The position numbers and the translations under genes were made by a program. This document shows, one piece after another, positions 8,267 to 17,424 of a stretch of DNA of 64,000 bases (position 1 is the first letter of the stretch; each line of letters opens with the position of its first letter). The stretch spans positions 19,266 to 83,265 of the forward strand of contig CAYLRE010000001.1 of the NCBI GenBank assembly GCA_964385715.1. Direction: 5' to 3'. This DNA comes from MB-PLM-2 sp964385715 (GTDB taxonomy: Bacteria > Planctomycetota > Planctomycetia > Pirellulales > UBA7805). The notes under the pieces are model-generated. The model searched no databases and had not been told where the DNA came from. It saw nothing but the letters and a program-made list of their open reading frames with translations.

Positions 8267-8530
8267 CTACTTCTGGCCCGCCATGATTTCTTCAACCAGC
8301 TTGGCAACCAGCTCCGGATTGTCCTTCTGCTTCAAGTGCTCAATCCGAGCCGGCTTTACTTCCAGCTTCTCCAAGGCGGCGATGATCTGATCCCACACTT
8401 TGGCTCGTTTCTTGCCTTCAGCCAGGTAGAGCTCGGTGACCAGTTCGCTCAACCGTTGCAATCCAATGGCGCCGCGATTCTGGTAATAGTTCTTGATAAT
8501 GTTCTGCTGGTATGCCGATCGTTCTGCCAT
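8267..8530 (-). CDS. Conserved hypothetical protein, 87 aa
   Basis: This small soluble protein begins MAERSAYQQNIIKNYYQNRGAIGLQRL and is rich in charged residues, with predicted helices throughout and no signal peptide or membrane segment. The N-terminal YQQ.IIKNYY segment looks conserved-domain-like, but I do not recognise a named family. It lies 62 bases upstream of thyA in the same direction and may share its transcript. Codon use and composition resemble the neighbours, and the ORF fills its intergenic slot well, supporting a real gene. Confidence 0.75.
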   Translation of the reverse strand: MAERSAYQQNIIKNYYQNRGAIGLQRLSELVTELYLAEGKKRAKVWDQIIAALEKLEVKPARIEHLKQKDNPELVAKLVEEIMAGQK

Positions 8531-8779
8531 CGCTTTTCCCGTCCTTCCTTGCTGTCAATCTAACCTTTTTTGCGACGCCTGGGCCGTGTGTTTGGCGGCT
8601 TCCTGCCTGCTCTCTAGCGGCAGGTCACCATAGGCAAATTGCCGGGGTGCAACAAGGCTGGCCCGTCCGCCCGGAAATACAAGCATTCACGCCCGTCGCG
8701 GCGGCGGCCAATATCGAACTGGATCGACACCCGAGAGCGGCGCATAATCTCTACTCCTCCGCTCCCAACCTCGCCCAGC

Positions 8780-10396
8780 ATGTCCGAACAACGACGAAAA
8801 CTGATCGCCGGCCTCAAGGTCACCAGCCTGTGGACGCTCACCAGCCGGATGCTCGGCATGGTCCGCGACATGGCAACCGCTGCCCTGCTGGGTCTCTCCG
8901 GCAGCCCCGTGCCGGACGCCTTCGTCATCGCATTTCGCATTCCCAATCTGTTCCGGCGACTGTTCGGCGAAGGAGCTTTGGCCGCGAGTTACTTGCCGGT
9001 GCTCACCGAGAAGTTGGAGTCGGATCGCTCCGACGCCTGGCGGCTGGCCAGCGTGGCCCTCACCCTGTTCACCTTCGTTTTGATCGGACTGGTTGCCGTT
9101 GGTGAGTTGGTCTGTCTTGTTGCTTGGCTCGTTAGCAACGGTGATCCCGAAACGGACCTGCTGATCACGCTCACCGCCCTGCTCCTCCCTTACGTGCTGT
9201 TCATATGCCTGGCGGCACAAGTGTCCGCCACGCTGCACGCACTCGGTCGTTTCGGCTTGCCCGCGTTCGTGCCGATCGTGCTCAACGTCGTCTGGATTGT
9301 GGCCGCTACGTTCGTCGCCCCCGCTCTCACAGACGACAAGGCGACCCAAGCCTACGTGTTGGCGGTCGCCGTGCTGATCGGCGGAGCTCTTCAACTGAGC
9401 GTACAGATCCCGCTGCTCTACCGACTCGGTTTTCGCTACGACTACAACTGGTCGCGCACTCGGACCGCGATCGCTACGATCGTGGCCTCGATGTTGCCGA
9501 TGCTGCTCGGCCTGGCAATCACACAAATCAACACACTCGCTGACAGCGTAATCGCCTACACGCTTTCTGCCGCACCCGGCGAGACGGCAACCATCACCTG
9601 GCTGCCCGGCGAACTCGCCTACCCGATGCAGCAAGGCGCGGCCGCCGCGATTTTTTACGGTGAGCGTCTCTACCAGTTCCCGGTCGGCATCCTGGGCATC
9701 GCCGTGGCAACCGTGATCTTTCCGCTGCTCAGTCAGCACGCCGCCCGCAAACAGTTCGACGCCATCGGTCCTGACCTTTCCGTCGGGCTGCGACTGGTCA
9801 CCTTCCTTTCGGTTCCGGCCGCGGCGGGACTCGTGCTACTGGCCGAACCGATCGCCCGGCTGCTATTCGAGCGAGGCGAGTTCAAGGCCGACGACGCGGC
9901 GCGAACCGCCGCCATGATTCGCGCTTATGGCCCCGGCGTGTGGGCCTACTGCGCACTGCCCGTCGTCGTGCGTGGATTCTACGCGCTGGGCAATCGCACC
10001 ACGCCGGTCAAACTCGGCGCGGCAATGGTCGCACTCAACCTGGCAATGAACCTGACGCTCGTCTGGTCGCTGGCGGAAGTCGGTCTGGCCGCCGCCACGG
10101 CCATTTGTGCTTCGCTCCAGGTCGTGCTCTTGGCGGTCATCTTCTCGCGCCGCTGCGGACGCCTCGATTGGCGACGTCTGGTGCAAACGCTCGGCCGAGC
10201 CACACTCGCCACCGGCGCCATGCTCGCCGCCGGCTATCCGCTCCTGACGCAAATGCCCGCAGGCCCCGAACTGACAACGCAGCTACTCCGCGTGGGGGTG
10301 CCACTGTCCGCCTGCGTGCTGGTCTACCTGGCGGTCTACGCCCTGCTCCGCGGGCCAGAACTGCGAATGCTACGAGGCAAGGTGGAGGAAGAATAG
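8780..10396 (+). CDS. murJ: Lipid II flippase MurJ (MVF/MOP superfamily)
   Basis: MurJ flips undecaprenyl-linked peptidoglycan precursor across the inner membrane. The 538-residue product has about 14 transmembrane helices. Its N-terminal segment SLWTLTSRMLGMVRDMATAALLG and the RIPNLFRRLFGEGALAASYLPVL signature match MurJ closely. TM7-region PVGILGIAVATVIFPLLSQHAA is also typical. The annotated ATG at 8780 follows the family N-terminus (MSEQRRKLIAGL); the frame is open further upstream without similarity. Presence of murJ is relevant because planctomycetes were once thought to lack peptidoglycan. Confidence 0.95.
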   Translation: MSEQRRKLIAGLKVTSLWTLTSRMLGMVRDMATAALLGLSGSPVPDAFVIAFRIPNLFRRLFGEGALAASYLPVLTEKLESDRSDAWRLASVALTLFTFVLIGLVAVGELVCLVAWLVSNGDPETDLLITLTALLLPYVLFICLAAQVSATLHALGRFGLPAFVPIVLNVVWIVAATFVAPALTDDKATQAYVLAVAVLIGGALQLSVQIPLLYRLGFRYDYNWSRTRTAIATIVASMLPMLLGLAITQINTLADSVIAYTLSAAPGETATITWLPGELAYPMQQGAAAAIFYGERLYQFPVGILGIAVATVIFPLLSQHAARKQFDAIGPDLSVGLRLVTFLSVPAAAGLVLLAEPIARLLFERGEFKADDAARTAAMIRAYGPGVWAYCALPVVVRGFYALGNRTTPVKLGAAMVALNLAMNLTLVWSLAEVGLAAATAICASLQVVLLAVIFSRRCGRLDWRRLVQTLGRATLATGAMLAAGYPLLTQMPAGPELTTQLLRVGVPLSACVLVYLAVYALLRGPELRMLRGKVEEE

Positions 10397-10597
10397 GCGT
10401 CGATCTCCATGAATCAACCGTCTATTCCGCCACCTGCGTGAGCTAGATTCAGAGCCGACAAAATATTAAACTGGCCCCTTCGGCCCTACTCGTGCGGCAT
10501 TTGAATTGTCGCATCAGTTCAGTTGGCTGGCGATTTGGCCGATAACTCTATTCGTACACCGACGTTCCTAACTCAATCGATCACCGCAAGACCGACC

Positions 10598-11002
10598 ATG
10601 CCCACCGTAAAATTCCTTCGCGAGAAGAAAGAGATCGATGTGCCCGCCGGCACGAACCTTCGCAAGGCGGCCCAGCAGGCCGGCGTGAACCTTTACCAGG
10701 GCATCAACGGCTACGGCGAAGGGATCAACAAGGTGCTCAACTGCCACGGCCTCGGCGCCTGCGGCACTTGCACCGTGGGTATCGAAAAGGGTCAGGAAAA
10801 TCTCAGCAAGATGGGCACCTGGGAAAAGATGAAGTTCCGCGGCATGCCCACGCCCGACCCCTTCCTGGGGATGATCAACTGCATGCACTTCATCGGCAAC
10901 GAAGACCGCCTGCGTCTGGCCTGCAAGACAGAAGTCAACGGCGACGTGGAAGTGACGACCGGTCCCGAGTTCAACGCCACCGGCGAGAATTTCTTTAGCT
11001 AG
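10598..11002 (+). CDS. [2Fe-2S] ferredoxin
   Basis: The 134-residue protein is a beta-grasp ferredoxin carrying one [2Fe-2S] cluster for electron transfer. The cluster motif is CHGLGACGTC (C-x5-C-x2-C), with the fourth Cys in RLACKTEVNGD. Between them is an insertion, GTWEKMKFRGMPTPDPFLGMINCMHFIGNEDRL, longer than in typical plant-type ferredoxins, with an extra Cys. ATG at 10598 (MPTVKFLREKKEIDVPAG) matches the usual first strand. The ABC-F gene starts 16 bases downstream, suggesting co-transcription, although no functional link is known. Confidence 0.92.
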   Translation: MPTVKFLREKKEIDVPAGTNLRKAAQQAGVNLYQGINGYGEGINKVLNCHGLGACGTCTVGIEKGQENLSKMGTWEKMKFRGMPTPDPFLGMINCMHFIGNEDRLRLACKTEVNGDVEVTTGPEFNATGENFFS

Positions 11003-11018
11003 ACGTGGTTTGTTGGCC

Positions 11019-12788
11019 GTGGCCACGCTGCTTGAAGTCACCGACGCTCACAAACGCTACGGCGAACAGCTGTTGCTCGACAACGCTTCGGTTGCGCTGC
11101 CAGATAATTGCAAGATCGGCATGGTCGGCCGCAATGGAGCTGGCAAGTCGACGCTGGTTCGCATTCTCGTCGGCACCGAAGATCTTGATGCCGGAGTCGT
11201 CACCCGCAGCCCGCGTCTGCGGCTCGGCTATCTGAGGCAACACGATCCGTTCGAGCCGGGCGAGTCGGTTCTCGATTTTCTGATGCGGGACAGCGGGCAG
11301 CCTGACTGGCGCTGCGGCGAAGTGGCGGCCGAGTTCGCCATCAAGGGTTCCGACCTAACCCGCCCGGTGAGCGAGATGTCGGGCGGTTGGCAGACCCGCG
11401 TCAAGCTGACCGCGCTTCTGCTACACGATCCGAACGTGCTGCTGCTCGACGAACCAACGAACTTCCTCGACATCCGCACGCAGATTCTGCTTGAGCACTT
11501 TCTCAAGCACTTCTCCGGCGGCACGCTGATCGTCTCCCACGATCGCGGCTTCCTAAAGGCGACCTGCACGCACACGCTGGAACTCTCCCGCGGCAAGCTG
11601 ACGCTGTTCCCCAACGACATCGACCGCTACATCACCTTCAAGGAAGAGCGACGAGAGCACGACGAAAAGGTCAACGCGGCCACGCTCGCCAAACGGAAGC
11701 AGCTGGAGACGTTCATCAACAAGAATCGGGCTAACGCCAATACCGCCTCGCAAGCACGCAACAAACAAAAACAGCTCGACCGACTGGAAACGCTCGACAT
11801 CGAAAGCGAAGAGCGCAAGGTCCGGTTCCACCTGCCGCAGGCGAACATCCGCCAAGGCACCGCTATTCGCTGTCGCGATCTATCCATCGGCTACGAAGAT
11901 CACACCGTTGCCTCGGGTATCAATCTTGAGATCGAGCATGGCAGCTGCACCGTGATTGTCGGTGACAACGGTCAAGGTAAGACGACGATGCTCCGCACGC
12001 TGGTCGGATCGCTCAACCCGAAAGGCGGAGAAGCCCGTTGGGGACACGGCTGCGAGATCGGCGTGTACGCCCAACACGTCTACACCTCGCTCGACGAACG
12101 CCAGACGATCCTCGACTACCTGGACAACTGCCGCAGCCCCGACACCACGCAGCAGAAGGTGCTCGACGTGGCCGGCAGCTTCTTGTTCCACGGCGACCTG
12201 ATCAAGAAAAAGATCAAGGTGCTCAGCGGTGGCGAACGAGCCCGTGTCTGCCTGGCCGGGCTGTTGCTCTCCCCGCACAACGTGCTGGTGCTGGACGAAC
12301 CAGGCAACCACTTGGACGTGGAAACGGTCGAGGCCCTAGCCACGGCCCTCAACGAGTATGAAGGCACCATCATTCTCACCAGCCACGATCGTCATTTCGT
12401 CCATCGCGTGGCCAACAGCGTGATCGAGATCGGCAGCGGCAAGGCGACCCACTACCCTGGCAGCTACGACAACTACCTCTATCGAATCGAACAAGAGTTC
12501 GACGAAATGGAAGCGGCCGCCGCTCCCCAGCGTGACCCGGCCCGCCAGAACAAAGACGCTAGCAAAGAAGAACGCAAACAACAGGCAAAAGATGAACGGG
12601 CCGCGCGAAAAGAGATCCAGTCGCTGGAACGAAAGATCGCCCAATTGGATGATCAAAAGCGATCGCTCAACGAACAGCTGATGGCCACGACCGACGCCAT
12701 TGAAGCGCAACGCCTGCACGACGAACTACAAGCAGCCACGGCCGACTGCGAACGGCTGGAAGAACGCTGGATGGAGCTGCAGGAGTAG
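11019..12788 (+). CDS. ABC-F family ATPase (Uup-like, with C-terminal coiled coil)
   Basis: ABC-F proteins are soluble twin ATPases acting on the ribosome. The 589-residue product has Walker A GRNGAGKST, signature MSGGWQTRVKL and Walker B LLLDEPTNFLD in the first domain; a charged linker (about residues 190-290); then Walker A GDNGQGKTT, LSGGERARVCL and LVLDEPGNHLD in the second. The last ~75 residues are a predicted coiled coil (KEIQSLERKIAQLDDQ) like the Uup C-terminal domain. GTG at 11019 is the likely start; TTG at 11010 is possible. The second domain has Gly where nearly all members have Thr (DEPGNHLD). Confidence 0.93.
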   Translation: MATLLEVTDAHKRYGEQLLLDNASVALPDNCKIGMVGRNGAGKSTLVRILVGTEDLDAGVVTRSPRLRLGYLRQHDPFEPGESVLDFLMRDSGQPDWRCGEVAAEFAIKGSDLTRPVSEMSGGWQTRVKLTALLLHDPNVLLLDEPTNFLDIRTQILLEHFLKHFSGGTLIVSHDRGFLKATCTHTLELSRGKLTLFPNDIDRYITFKEERREHDEKVNAATLAKRKQLETFINKNRANANTASQARNKQKQLDRLETLDIESEERKVRFHLPQANIRQGTAIRCRDLSIGYEDHTVASGINLEIEHGSCTVIVGDNGQGKTTMLRTLVGSLNPKGGEARWGHGCEIGVYAQHVYTSLDERQTILDYLDNCRSPDTTQQKVLDVAGSFLFHGDLIKKKIKVLSGGERARVCLAGLLLSPHNVLVLDEPGNHLDVETVEALATALNEYEGTIILTSHDRHFVHRVANSVIEIGSGKATHYPGSYDNYLYRIEQEFDEMEAAAAPQRDPARQNKDASKEERKQQAKDERAARKEIQSLERKIAQLDDQKRSLNEQLMATTDAIEAQRLHDELQAATADCERLEERWMELQE

Positions 12789-12866
12789 TTCCATCACCCT
12801 ACGCTGCATGGACGGGATATCTTCGAAACCGCCCGCTCAGTTCCCGTTCAAGGAAAGTACTTCCCC

Positions 12867-13706
12867 ATGTCACTGGAATTCTCAGCCCGCGTGGCCAGGT
12901 TGATCCTCGTCATCGCGATTTCGGGACTCGTTGCCGGCTGCGGTGATTCGGCGTCCACGACGGGTTCGCAAGAGGTCGCGCAACGATCAGGCGGTACGCC
13001 GAGCGAATCGCCAAAGACGATCTCGCCCCCATCCGGACGGCTCGTGTTCCAACCGAGATTCTTGTTTGCCGACGAGAACATAACCCATCAAGGAACCGGC
13101 TTCTTTGTCGCAGACTCAAAAGGCAAGGTTCTCGGAGTCACGAGTGCTCACTTTATTGACTTCGAGGGGCCACCAATGGTGTCGGCCGCTTGGATCGCAT
13201 TTCCCGAGTTTGAGGCCGTAACGGAATTTGAATACTCCTACGGCGCGCCGGGCGACGAAGGCACCCTGGAACCGATCGATTTGCGCAGGGACTATCTCAT
13301 CGTCGCTGGCGAAAAGAACGCGACGGAGGTCACGCCGCTCGAACTAGATGAGCGAAAAGTCATCGACGAAAACGAGCGAGTATGGCTACCGAACAAGGAC
13401 CAGAACACAACCGAAGGCCACACCCTTGTCGAGGGCACCGTCGTTGAAGCGAGCAAAGAATATGTCACGGTAATTCTCGATGAAGAAATTACCCTGCAAT
13501 CCCAAAGCGGCTCACCTCTGATCAGCCAACAGACGGGCAAGGTAATCGGAACACTCTCCCGCGGTGGCAACAGCGACGGATCGACCGTTCTGTTCCTGTG
13601 CCCAGCGCGGTCCATTCTGGACGCCATCGAGAAAGAGCCCTCTCTTGTGCCACTGCGTAAAGCGATTGGCAAGCCAGAGAAATCGCAGGCGGCCGAGGAC
13701 TCGTAA
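12867..13706 (+). CDS. Lipoprotein with trypsin-like protease domain
   Basis: The N-terminus is a lipoprotein signal: a hydrophobic stretch ending LVAGC, so Cys25 should be lipidated. Residues ~26-60 are Ser/Pro-rich linker. From ~75 the chain looks like a chymotrypsin-fold domain: GTGFFVADSKGKVLGVTSAHF supplies a His (95), DLRRDYLIV a candidate Asp (142), and QSQSGSPLISQQTGKVIGTL a candidate Ser (214) in the SGSP context. The usual GDS/GNS before the nucleophile is QS here, so activity is not certain. Total length is 279 aa. It probably faces the periplasm. Confidence 0.75.
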   Translation: MSLEFSARVARLILVIAISGLVAGCGDSASTTGSQEVAQRSGGTPSESPKTISPPSGRLVFQPRFLFADENITHQGTGFFVADSKGKVLGVTSAHFIDFEGPPMVSAAWIAFPEFEAVTEFEYSYGAPGDEGTLEPIDLRRDYLIVAGEKNATEVTPLELDERKVIDENERVWLPNKDQNTTEGHTLVEGTVVEASKEYVTVILDEEITLQSQSGSPLISQQTGKVIGTLSRGGNSDGSTVLFLCPARSILDAIEKEPSLVPLRKAIGKPEKSQAAEDS

Positions 13707-13752
13707 GCCTCGGCAAACTAGGACTGGTACCGCAGAAACATCATCTGAACTG

Positions 13753-13787
13753 AGCACGAGCAGTGGCAAAGCCAGTGGCACCCGTGC
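13753..13787. repeat. Palindromic GCCAGTGGCACCC repeat upstream of the P-II gene
   Basis: CAGTGGC-AAA-GCCAGTG forms a hairpin followed by GCACCC. It is a member of the same family as elements near 28411, 28683, 29069, 46001 and 61681. Confidence 0.6.
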
Positions 13788-13914
13788 AGCGACTACCCAC
13801 GATCGTTCTTCGACAATTGGAGTGGCGTGAGACGACATGGTGCGTCTACTCACGGAATAACCCTCACTCGGCCCGGGCGTTGCGAGCGGCTCTTTCGCCG
13901 AGGATAATGAGAGC

Positions 13915-14232
13915 ATGAAGCAGATCATTGCCATCGTGAAACCGTTTATGGTCGAAAAGGTGCTCGAACATCTCCGTCGGGCTCCGCTCGAGGCCTGCAG
14001 CATTCGTGAGGTCAAAGGCCACGGCCGGCAAAAGAGTTACCTCGACGAATACCGCGGCAGCGAATACTCGATGGCCTTTCTGCCCAAGGTCGAAATCACC
14101 CTCTGGGTCGATGACGCTCGGGTCGAGGAGACGGTCCGCAAGATTGTGGAGGTCGCCCGTACCGGTCGCATCGGCGATGGCAAGATCATGGTGCTACCAG
14201 CCGATCAGGCAGAGATCCCGCTCGACGCTTAG
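13915..14232 (+). CDS. glnB: P-II family nitrogen regulatory protein
   Basis: P-II proteins sense ATP/ADP and 2-oxoglutarate and control nitrogen assimilation. The 105-residue product has the T-loop GHGRQKSYLDEYRGSEYSMAFLPKVEI, with Tyr52 of RGSEY equivalent to the uridylylation site Tyr51 of GlnB, and the second signature TGRIGDGKIMVLP. It ends QAEIPLDA rather than the RIRTGE of enterobacterial GlnB. The symbol glnB is family-level; GlnK cannot be excluded, although no amtB is next to it. A deleted relic of a second copy lies at 41331-41413. glnE (25.2 kb) belongs to the same regulatory pathway. Confidence 0.93.
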   Translation: MKQIIAIVKPFMVEKVLEHLRRAPLEACSIREVKGHGRQKSYLDEYRGSEYSMAFLPKVEITLWVDDARVEETVRKIVEVARTGRIGDGKIMVLPADQAEIPLDA

Positions 14233-14274
14233 GAGTGTCAGAAATCTGGGGCGGAAAAATGCTGTGGGAGCGTG

Positions 14275-16827
14275 CTACTTCTCGCACTCGCGGAGTAACT
14301 TCTCGAACCGATGCTTTCGCTCACCGCCACCTAGCTCCGGGTGCAGAGCTGCCGTGAGCTTGAGAATGCGCAGGGCCTGCTTGGTGTTGCCCATGCGGTG
14401 ATGGGCGAGTGCCTGATGGTACTTGGCATCGAACCAGTCGCCGCTGGCCTTCTTGCTGCTTCGCTCAATCTTTCGCCACTGGGCGAGCGCCGCCTGCCAG
14501 GCCTCCGGTGAATTGGCCACGGACGGATGAGAAAGGGCCTGAGCGTAACGCAGTTGCACATCGCGGCTGCGGGGCATCGCCTTGGCTAGCTTGGCATACT
14601 CTGCCTTGGCGCGATCGAAGCGCTTCGCCTCGACCAAGGCCGCCGCACGGGCCAAGTTGAGACGCCGCTGCGTAGAAGGATCGGCAACGGCCAAAACCTT
14701 CTGAAACTGGTCGACCAGCGAAAGCTGCAAATCGGCCAGAGCTCGCTCGCGCGAACCGTCGGCCTGCTCGCGCAGAACATTCAGGGCCAGGGCCAACTCG
14801 ATCAGATCCTCGCCCTCGATGTGGTCGCTTTGCACGGAAAGTTGACCGGCGGCCGCGGCGGCATCCTCGATGCGTCGCGATTGTCCCGCCAGAGCCAGCA
14901 CCAACAGGCCTTGAGCTTCGGCACGCCAGGTGGCAGAAGCATCCTCCGTGGCGGCCATCGTCTTTCGCAGCATCTGCTCGATCTCGTCGTAGCCTTCGCT
15001 GAGAAAGATCATCCGCATACGTGCCCAAGCCAGGAGCAAGGTCCGGCCCAACTCATCGAGCGGCTCGATCAACTCACCCCGCGAATCCAACAGACGGTCG
15101 GCGGAATAAGTGGCCGCGCGACGGGCAACGCGAGAACGCTGCGCGTCGTCGACCTTGAGCGACTTGAGCCAGCGGTGGTAGGTTCGCACGAGCGAAGTAA
15201 CGGCAGCCGCATAATGTGGACTGGCCGAAGTGATCGCGGAGAAGAGCTTCTCGGCCGCTTCCCACTCGCCACGAGCCCGACGCACTTCCCCCAACCATAG
15301 GCGAACCTGGTCCACAGTTGCGGCCTCCGGCCACGACGCGAGATGCTCTTCGAGTAGCTCGACATATTGGTCGAGGGCCCCGGCCGGCCCACCGCGAACG
15401 AGCTGGGCGGCGTTGTAAACCGCCAACAAATGGGCCGCCGCCGCACGGGCATGCTGCGGCTGCTCCTTGGCGAGCTTGCGGTAACGATCGAGGGCCGCAG
15501 AGTGCCGGCGGCGCTGATGCTCAATCGTCGCGGCAGTGTAAGCCAGGTCGAACGCCTGTTGAGTGTCATTCGCCTTCTGTGCGAGAGCGGCCGCCTTGTC
15601 GTAAGTCGCGATCGCCTCGTCGGGCTTGTCGCTACGGAAGAAGTTCGCCGCGGCGCGGGCGAGCGTGGTCGCGTCCTGGCTACCTCCACCGCTGGTAATG
15701 TGACGCCCCAACAGGGCCTCGGCTCGGCGGGTCCAATACGCACCATGCTCCCGCTCAATAAGGCGGACCAGGTCGTTGCTAGTATGTTCGAGTCGACGAG
15801 TCGTCTGCTTGGTATCGCCCTGAGCGCGGGCGGCAAGAAGTGCCCGCAAGTAATCGTGATCCCACTCAGCAGCCAGGCGACTGATCTTCGCGCGATCCTG
15901 CAGAATATCGAGCGCTGCCTCGGCGCGGCCACCGTCGATCAACAGACGGGCACGCTCGAGTCGCGCCTGCTCGGCAATCTCCCGCGGCGCGTCGGCCTCG
16001 ATCTTCGCAAGCTGCGCCAGCGCCACCTTCGAGTCTTGCAGCAGCCGGTCGCAGCGGGCTTTGCACAGTCGGGCGGTCCAATCGATCGGATCGTTGCGCT
16101 CGGCGAGCGTACTGAAGAGTGCCTTGGCGGTGTCGACGGCGTTGACGCGATCGGCACTACCGGCGGGGTAAGTCAGACCTTGCGAGACGCGGGTACGGGC
16201 CAACTGATAACGGACTTCTTCCTGTAGGTTACGCAGCTCGTCGGTCGACAGTGCGGCATCATCCCGCCGCACGGCACGAACACTTGCCGCCAGGGCCTGC
16301 GTAAGATCGTCGAGCAGCGAGGTCAGCATGCCGGCCGACTTACGCAGCGACGCACGGGCCTGTTGGCGCAGCGGACCGGCGGTGGTGACGACTTCGGCCT
16401 CCTGCCGCAATAGATCACCGCGGGCACGATGCACGAGCGCTTCTTGCCGCCGCAAAAGAAACAGCAACGGGCTGCCTTGGTGCTGGTCGCCGAAGGCGGA
16501 GAGTGCATCGAACGCCGCCTGCCAGGCAACATCGCGAGCCGCAGACGGAAGCGAAAGAGCATGCAGAGCGTGGGTTCGGGCCAGCTCGACGGTGAGTTCC
16601 GCTCTCCGGCGAAGAGGTAGATCCTCGCGGGAGAGCTGCTCGTTGCAAAACGTTTCGGCCAAGGAGAAGAGCTGGCGAGCGAGCAGACCGTCGACGAACC
16701 GCTGGTCGGCTGACTTGGAGCGAGCCGCGACGGCGAAATCGGCGCTAGCGAACACGGCAGCAATGACCATCACTGCGGCGATCAGCAGCGTAGTCCAGCG
16801 GCGAATTGTGCTTCGCGAAGGTGTCAT
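14275..16827 (-). CDS. Large exported TPR protein of the ExbBD-vWA operon
   Basis: This is an 850-residue protein with an N-terminal signal or anchor (WTTLLIAAVMVIAAVFASADFAVAA), so it lies in the periplasm or on the membrane. The rest is Ala/Leu/Arg-rich helical repeats typical of tetratricopeptide arrays (for example AAANFFRSDKPDEAIATYDKAAALAQKAND and ARAAALVEAKRFDRAKAEYAKLAKAMP). No enzymatic motif is seen. ATG at 16827 is chosen because it places the signal near the N-terminus. It is the last gene of a six-gene set; 100 bases separate it from exbD2. It probably acts as an interaction scaffold. Confidence 0.85.
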   Translation of the reverse strand: MTPSRSTIRRWTTLLIAAVMVIAAVFASADFAVAARSKSADQRFVDGLLARQLFSLAETFCNEQLSREDLPLRRRAELTVELARTHALHALSLPSAARDVAWQAAFDALSAFGDQHQGSPLLFLLRRQEALVHRARGDLLRQEAEVVTTAGPLRQQARASLRKSAGMLTSLLDDLTQALAASVRAVRRDDAALSTDELRNLQEEVRYQLARTRVSQGLTYPAGSADRVNAVDTAKALFSTLAERNDPIDWTARLCKARCDRLLQDSKVALAQLAKIEADAPREIAEQARLERARLLIDGGRAEAALDILQDRAKISRLAAEWDHDYLRALLAARAQGDTKQTTRRLEHTSNDLVRLIEREHGAYWTRRAEALLGRHITSGGGSQDATTLARAAANFFRSDKPDEAIATYDKAAALAQKANDTQQAFDLAYTAATIEHQRRRHSAALDRYRKLAKEQPQHARAAAAHLLAVYNAAQLVRGGPAGALDQYVELLEEHLASWPEAATVDQVRLWLGEVRRARGEWEAAEKLFSAITSASPHYAAAVTSLVRTYHRWLKSLKVDDAQRSRVARRAATYSADRLLDSRGELIEPLDELGRTLLLAWARMRMIFLSEGYDEIEQMLRKTMAATEDASATWRAEAQGLLVLALAGQSRRIEDAAAAAGQLSVQSDHIEGEDLIELALALNVLREQADGSRERALADLQLSLVDQFQKVLAVADPSTQRRLNLARAAALVEAKRFDRAKAEYAKLAKAMPRSRDVQLRYAQALSHPSVANSPEAWQAALAQWRKIERSSKKASGDWFDAKYHQALAHHRMGNTKQALRILKLTAALHPELGGGERKHRFEKLLRECEK

Positions 16828-16927
16828 CGTGTTGGGTACTAGCTGGCTGTGGCTGACGGGTCGACTCGGCAAATGGGTCACGGCACGCTCGACCGACTAA
16901 CGGGGCACTCAACGTCGGCCAGCAGAA

Positions 16928-17377
16928 TTATAGCGCCGCGGCCGCGAATTGTACTTGCTCAAAGCCGGTCATGCGGGCCGCGTCGTAGGCGTCGACCACA
17001 TGCCCCAGAGGCACCGCGTCGTCGACGTCAAGGATCACCGGCACGGCCAGATCGACATCGGCCACACTCGCGAGCACCGCGCGAAGCCGCCCGAGACTAT
17101 CGACTGGCTGCTCGTTAACGATCCAGGTCGGGGCGTTGCCGGTCCAACCGATCTCGACGATGACCTCCTGCAGGTCTTCCAGCTCTGGAGGAATCTCGGC
17201 CTCGGCAATGCCGGCCCCTTCCTCCATCTTCACGCTGCTCGGCAACAGCTGCTCGCTAATCTGAAAGCTGGCGGTGCAAATGAAAAAGATCAGCAGCAGA
17301 AACACGACGTCGATCATCGGCGTCATCGTGGCGTCGGTGCGACCGGCGGTCTCGTTGTGGTAAGAAGGAATTCGCAT
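16928..17377 (-). CDS. ExbD/TolR family protein (second copy)
   Basis: ExbD/TolR subunits form, with ExbB/TolQ, an inner-membrane proton channel that powers an energised partner. The 149-residue product has a short cytosolic N-terminus, then MTPMIDVVFLLLIFFICTASF, with the invariant membrane Asp in MIDVVF, and a periplasmic domain of ~105 residues that includes an acidic segment (EIPPELEDLQEVIVEIGWTG). It differs clearly from the first ExbD copy. ATG at 17377 (MRIPSYHNE) is preceded by GAAGGA-like sequence. It lies 47 bases after the first exbD. Confidence 0.93.
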   Translation of the reverse strand: MRIPSYHNETAGRTDATMTPMIDVVFLLLIFFICTASFQISEQLLPSSVKMEEGAGIAEAEIPPELEDLQEVIVEIGWTGNAPTWIVNEQPVDSLGRLRAVLASVADVDLAVPVILDVDDAVPLGHVVDAYDAARMTGFEQVQFAAAAL

Positions 17378-17424
17378 GTTCTGTTGGTTAGCAGACAGCC
17401 AGACGACGAGACGAAATGAACAGC

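Noticed and set aside
8687..9739. 350-residue antisense open frame in murJ
   Set aside because: Shadow of murJ; low-complexity His/Gln/Glu-rich translation without a domain.
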